From Bacteroidales bacterium (GTDB taxonomy: Bacteria; Bacteroidota; Bacteroidia; Bacteroidales; P3), in contig DUQY01000102.1 of the NCBI GenBank assembly GCA_012837565.1, positions 1-8,774 on the forward strand: a stretch of DNA of 8,774 nt, written 5' to 3'. Positions 6,108 to 8,774 of the stretch are shown in pieces; the first letter of the stretch is position 1, and the number at the start of each line of letters is the position of its first letter. A program made the position numbers and the translations under genes. The notes under the pieces are model-generated. The model worked only from the letters and a program-made list of their open reading frames with translations. It did no database searches and was not told the origin of the DNA.

Positions 6108-7274
6108 ATGAATACTGAGAAATATAATTTAAGAGGGGTTTCGGCTTCAAAGGAGGATGTTCACAATGCAATTAAGGACATCGATAAAGGATTATTCCCT
6201 AAGGCGTTTTGTAAGGTAGTGGAGGATAGTCTGACTCATGATAAGGACTATTGTATGGTTATGCATGCTGATGGGGCTGGTACAAAATCGTCTTTGGCGT
6301 ATATGTATTGGAAAGAAACAGGTGATATTTCTGTGTGGAAAGGCATAGCTATTGATGCTATTGTTATGAATCTCGACGATTTACTTTGTGTTGGAATAAC
6401 TGATAATATTCTTCTTTCTTCTACAATTGGAAGAAACAAAATGCGTATTCCTGGTGAGGTTATCTCAGCTATTATTAATGGAACGGAAGAGTTTTTGGCT
6501 CAGATGAGAGATTTGGGTATTGGTATTTACTCTACCGGTGGCGAAACTGCTGATGTGGGTGATTTGGTTAGAACGATTATTGTTGATAGCACTGTTGTTG
6601 CAAGGTCAAAAAGAAGTGATATTATTTCAAATCATAACATTAAGGCGGGAAATGTAATTGTTGGCTTGGCTTCTTTTGGTCAGGCAAGTTACGAAACTTC
6701 TTATAATGGTGGCATGGGTAGCAATGGTTTAACCTCTGCTCGCCACGATGTTTTTGCAAAAGATCTGGCTAATAAGTATCCAGAAAGCTACGATAATTCT
6801 CTAAGTGATGAGGTTGTTTATTGTGGAGGAATGAAGCTAACTTCTGAGACTGAAATTGAAGGAGTAGATGCTGGAAAGCTAGTTTTATCGCCAACCAGAA
6901 CCTATGCTCCAATTATTAAACAGATATTAGAGAAACACCGTTCAAAGATCGATGGATTAGTTCATTGTAGTGGTGGAGCTCAAACAAAGGTGCTTCATTT
7001 TGTTGATGATGTTCATATTATAAAAGACAATCTTTTCCCTATCCCTCCTCTATTTAAAATGATACAAGACCAATCTCATACCTCTTGGCAAGAGATGTAT
7101 AAGGTCTTTAATATGGGTCATAGGATGGAAGTTTACACTGATATTGAGACTGCAAAAGAAATTATAGCAATTAGCAAAAGCTTCGATGTAGATGCTCAAA
7201 TTATTGGTAGGGTTGAGGCTCACGATGGAAAGAAACTTACCATAAATTCAGAATTTGGGGAGTTTATATATTAA
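6108..7274 (+). CDS. purM: PurM-type phosphoribosylformylglycinamidine cyclo-ligase (AIR synthase)
   Basis: PurM closes the imidazole ring of 5-aminoimidazole ribonucleotide from FGAM with ATP, the fifth step of purine synthesis, in the cytoplasm. The 388-residue product has the PurM fold motifs: HADGAGTKSSLAY at 53-65 (family DGVGTK), AIDAIVMNLDDLLCVG at 81-96, STGGETADVGD at 142-152 (family GGETAEMP), IVGLASFGQASYE around 184-196 and FNMGHRMEVYTD at 334-345 (family FNxGxGM). The changed residues and extra length compared with the ~345-residue E. coli enzyme agree with the divergent PurM known from Bacteroidales, so I treat it as the functional enzyme. A related AIR-synthase-fold protein of other function cannot be excluded from sequence alone. 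The first ATG after the promoter-like sequence is used; an ATG at 6103 is out of frame. No other purine gene is in the window. Confidence 0.85.
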   Translation: MNTEKYNLRGVSASKEDVHNAIKDIDKGLFPKAFCKVVEDSLTHDKDYCMVMHADGAGTKSSLAYMYWKETGDISVWKGIAIDAIVMNLDDLLCVGITDNILLSSTIGRNKMRIPGEVISAIINGTEEFLAQMRDLGIGIYSTGGETADVGDLVRTIIVDSTVVARSKRSDIISNHNIKAGNVIVGLASFGQASYETSYNGGMGSNGLTSARHDVFAKDLANKYPESYDNSLSDEVVYCGGMKLTSETEIEGVDAGKLVLSPTRTYAPIIKQILEKHRSKIDGLVHCSGGAQTKVLHFVDDVHIIKDNLFPIPPLFKMIQDQSHTSWQEMYKVFNMGHRMEVYTDIETAKEIIAISKSFDVDAQIIGRVEAHDGKKLTINSEFGEFIY

Positions 7275-7322
7275 TAATCTATCCTAAAACTGCTCAAAAC
7301 CAAACTCCAATTTCTAAATATC

Positions 7323-7368
7323 GCATTTCTCTAAATATTATATCAATATATAGGGGGTAGAGATATGC
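7323..7368. repeat. Imperfect inverted repeat around an A/T palindromic core
   Basis: GCATTTCTCTA (7323-7333) and TAGAGATATGC (7358-7368) are reverse complements at 10 of 11 positions. The 24-nt spacer holds TATAT-CA-ATATA at about 7341-7352, followed by GGGGG. It could be a weak hairpin 48 nt after purM or a protein-binding site; there is no T-tract after it. Confidence 0.5.
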
Positions 7369-7382
7369 AAATCGTGAAAATG

Positions 7383-7453
7383 AAACGCTGAAAGAATTTC
7401 TTGAATCAAAGGAATAAAAAATTAAAACGCTGTAATAATTTACTGAAACGCTG
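7383..7453 (+). repeat. Three direct AAACGCTG repeats
   Basis: Identical 8-mers occur at 7383-7390, 7425-7432 and 7446-7453; the first and third extend to GAAACGCTG. Spacing is 42 and 21 nt between starts, so the gaps are in a 2:1 ratio, which would place sites on a similar helical face. The flanks are A/T-rich and not repeated. Confidence 0.7.
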
Positions 7454-7464
7454 ATTCAATACTC

Positions 7465-7528
7465 GAAAGATGCACATCTTTCATACCAAATGATGCACAT
7501 CTTTCGGGGTGAATGATGTGCATCATTT
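7465..7528. repeat. Three GATG-NN-CATC quasi-palindromes with overlapping direct and inverted repeats
   Basis: Unit 1 is GAAAGATGCACATCTTTC (7465-7482). Unit 2 shares GATGCACATCTTTC with it (7469-7482 and 7492-7505, period 23). Unit 3, AATGATGTGCATCATT (7512-7527), is the inverted form. Each unit is self-complementary except for its central two bases, and units 1 and 3 or 2 and 3 can pair with each other. Confidence 0.8.
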
Positions 7529-7534
7529 TATTTT
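7488..7534 (+). terminator. Strong hairpin, probable purM terminator
   Basis: AAATGATGCACATC (7488-7501) is perfectly complementary to 7515-7528, a 14-bp stem with a 13-nt loop, followed on the plus strand by TATTTTA. It lies 214 nt beyond the purM stop, so it may end a long 3' UTR or be part of an unrelated repeat element. Confidence 0.5.
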
Positions 7535-7599
7535 AGGAAATTTAAGGGGGAGTTTTGATTTAAAATATCCAAGACCTTAGTCCTTTGAATTTTATAATG

Positions 7600-7607
7600 C
7601 AAATATA
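7600..7607 (-). promoter_or_regulatory. Possible minus-strand -7 element downstream of nadB
   Basis: On the minus strand TATATTTG fits TAnnTTTG, with ATTG 20 nt upstream (7628-7631) in place of TTTG. It would drive transcription leftward through the repeat cluster and antisense to the end of purM. A match of this quality is easy to find by chance in A/T-rich DNA. Confidence 0.2.
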
Positions 7608-7639
7608 CGAATAATTTCTGTATTAATCAATGGTTTTCT

Positions 7640-8774
7640 TTAGTATTTTACTAAATAATGGAGTCCTACACTTTCCTTTCTTGCCCTTGCCATTTTTATT
7701 ATTAGATAGCAGTTGGCAATAAGGTTTCTAAGTTCGCATAACTCTGGAATTAGAACCGAACGATTATATAATTCTTCCGTTTCTTTGAATATTAGGCCTA
7801 CTCTTTCAAGGGCTCTTTGAAGGCGAAGTTCAGAACGAACTATTCCTACGTAGTTTGACATTATCTGTTGCACCTCCTTAACTGATTGGGATATAAGTAC
7901 CATCTCTTCATTAAAGACCATTCCTTCGGCATTCCAATTAGGTACTTCGCTTTTGAAGGATATCTCATCGTGTTTCTCTATGCTGTCAACTGCAGCTCTA
8001 TGCGAGAAAACTACTGCTTCAAGAAGTGAGTTGGAGGCTAGTCTATTTGCTCCGTGAAGTCCTGTGCAGGCACATTCTCCTGATGCGTAAAGGTTGGCAA
8101 CTGTTGTTTTGGCAAATTCATCTACTACTATTCCTCCGCAGGTATAGTGAGCTGCTGGCACAACTGGAATCATGTCTTTTGTTATATTGACTCCTATTTC
8201 AAGGCATTTGGCATAAATATTAGGGAAATGGGTCATGATTACAGACTTTTCTATCTTTCTGCAATCTAAGTAAACATGGTCTTCTCCCCTTATTTTCATT
8301 TCATTGTCAATTGCTCTTGCTACAATATCTCGTGGGGCTAAGGATTCTCTTTTATCGTATTTTTCCATAAATGTTTCTCCATCTATGGTTTTTAGGATGC
8401 CTCCTGCTCCTCGCATTGCCTCTGTTATAAGGAAAGAGGGCTTCTCTGCGGGGTTGTATAGGGATGTTGGATGGAATTGTACAAACTCCATATTTGAAAG
8501 CCTTCCCTTAGCTCTATGCACCATTGCTTGTCCGTCTCCGGTTGCAATAACTGGATTTGTGGTAGTGCTATATACGTTTCCATTTCCTCCTGTTGCTAAT
8601 AGGGTTATTTTGGCTAGATAAGTATCTATTGAATTATCGGTTTGGTTTAGGACATAGGCGCCATAGCATTCTATTGATGGGTGATGACGATTTACTGCTT
8701 CTCCAAGGTGGTGCTGGGTTATAAGATCGACAGCGTATTGATTCTCTTTAATTGTTATGTTTGGGTGCTGTTTG
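7640..8774 (-). CDS. nadB: L-aspartate oxidase NadB (N-terminus beyond window edge)
   Basis: NadB is a cytoplasmic FAD flavoprotein that oxidises L-aspartate to iminoaspartate, the first step of quinolinate and NAD synthesis. The frame stays open from the TAA at 7640-7642 to the window edge, giving 377 residues; the Met at 8524 is internal, because upstream codons read KITLLATGGNGNVYSTTTNP and ATGDGQAMVHRAKG, conserved FAD-family motifs. About the first 150 residues are missing. Substrate and flavin residues of the succinate-dehydrogenase/NadB family are present: EFVQFHPTSLYNP, RGAGGILKT, LAPRDIVARAI, PAAHYTCGGIVVDE and GLHGANRLASNSLLEAVVF. The C-terminal helical domain ends ARARKESVGLHYLVKY; the family usually has ESRG at this place, so Arg is replaced by Val, and the tail is slightly short. 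The presence of nadB implies de novo NAD synthesis from aspartate, with nadA and nadC expected elsewhere. Confidence 0.95.
   Translation of the reverse strand, partial: KQHPNITIKENQYAVDLITQHHLGEAVNRHHPSIECYGAYVLNQTDNSIDTYLAKITLLATGGNGNVYSTTTNPVIATGDGQAMVHRAKGRLSNMEFVQFHPTSLYNPAEKPSFLITEAMRGAGGILKTIDGETFMEKYDKRESLAPRDIVARAIDNEMKIRGEDHVYLDCRKIEKSVIMTHFPNIYAKCLEIGVNITKDMIPVVPAAHYTCGGIVVDEFAKTTVANLYASGECACTGLHGANRLASNSLLEAVVFSHRAAVDSIEKHDEISFKSEVPNWNAEGMVFNEEMVLISQSVKEVQQIMSNYVGIVRSELRLQRALERVGLIFKETEELYNRSVLIPELCELRNLIANCYLIIKMARARKESVGLHYLVKY

Larger units (their letters stand above)
7275..7639. other. 365-nt non-coding, repeat-rich interval between convergent genes
   Basis: No convincing gene is present here between the 3' ends of purM and nadB. 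From left to right the interval holds an imperfect inverted repeat (7323-7368), three AAACGCTG repeats (7383-7453), three GATG-NN-CATC quasi-palindromes forming a strong hairpin (7465-7528), and an A/T-rich stretch with a possible minus-strand -7 element (7600-7607). Convergent genes need only a terminator, so the interval is longer and more structured than expected. Confidence 0.7.

Noticed and set aside
7365..7391. Eight-codon mini-ORF starting at ATG 7365
   Set aside because: It overlaps the first AAACGCTG repeat, has no ribosome-binding sequence and no target gene downstream on the same strand.
7383..7528. CRISPR array
   Set aside because: The repeats are 8-14 bp, irregularly spaced and of two kinds, without equal spacers or cas genes.
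7571..7594. Hairpin AAGAC-CTTA-GTCCTT followed by T-rich sequence as a terminator
   Set aside because: The stem needs bulges and is short; too weak to claim for either strand.
8522..8524. Met codon as the start of nadB
   Set aside because: The frame upstream is open to the edge and encodes conserved FAD-binding and substrate-site sequence (ATGGNGNVY, ATGDGQAM), so the true start is outside the window.
8304..8621. Plus-strand frame opposite nadB
   Set aside because: It lies entirely across conserved NadB motifs on the other strand and has no recognisable domain.

Overview
The window looks like a chromosomal segment of a low-GC member of the Bacteroidota, most likely of the Bacteroidales type. 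The signs are: promoter-like sequences of the TTTG / TAnnTTTG kind upstream of several genes, start sites with almost no Shine-Dalgarno sequence, exported proteins whose signal peptides end in Phe-Ser-Gln, a GldA-like ABC ATPase, a PorT-like outer-membrane barrel, a 388-residue PurM of the Bacteroidales form and a tRNA gene without an encoded CCA. No phage, integrase, transposase or CRISPR array is visible.

Layout. (1) 3-1814, plus strand: the 3' end of an unrecognised gene, then a 518-residue exported protein joining a GIN-like beta-helix to a C-terminal outer-membrane beta-barrel. They are probably one operon, closed by a strong bidirectional hairpin terminator at 1835-1870. (2) 1878-2965, minus strand: tRNA-Ser(GGA) and, upstream of it on the same strand, an S4/RluA-type pseudouridine synthase homologue whose catalytic motif is destroyed. 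(3) 2966-3042: a compact divergent promoter region. (4) 3043-4873, plus strand: a short GldA-like ABC ATPase followed after 7 nt by an exported SGNH-hydrolase-like protein that has lost every recognisable catalytic residue. (5) 4989-5993: NAD-dependent glyceraldehyde-3-phosphate dehydrogenase with its own promoter and terminator. (6) 6108-7274: PurM-type AIR synthase. (7) 7275-7639: a non-coding interval holding three AAACGCTG repeats, three GATG-NN-CATC quasi-palindromes and a long hairpin. (8) 7640-8774, minus strand: L-aspartate oxidase NadB, with its N-terminus beyond the right edge.

The core enzymes are unrelated housekeeping functions: glycolysis, purine synthesis, NAD synthesis and a serine tRNA. 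The most interesting part is 2009-4873, where two divergently arranged transcription units encode two apparent pseudoenzymes (an RluA-fold protein without its catalytic Asp, and an SGNH-fold protein without Ser, Asn, Asp or His) plus an ABC ATPase with no permease gene beside it and without the C-terminal domain usual for GldA. The repeat-rich interval at 7323-7528 is the second place worth attention. All functional assignments come from reading motifs by eye; no database search was possible.
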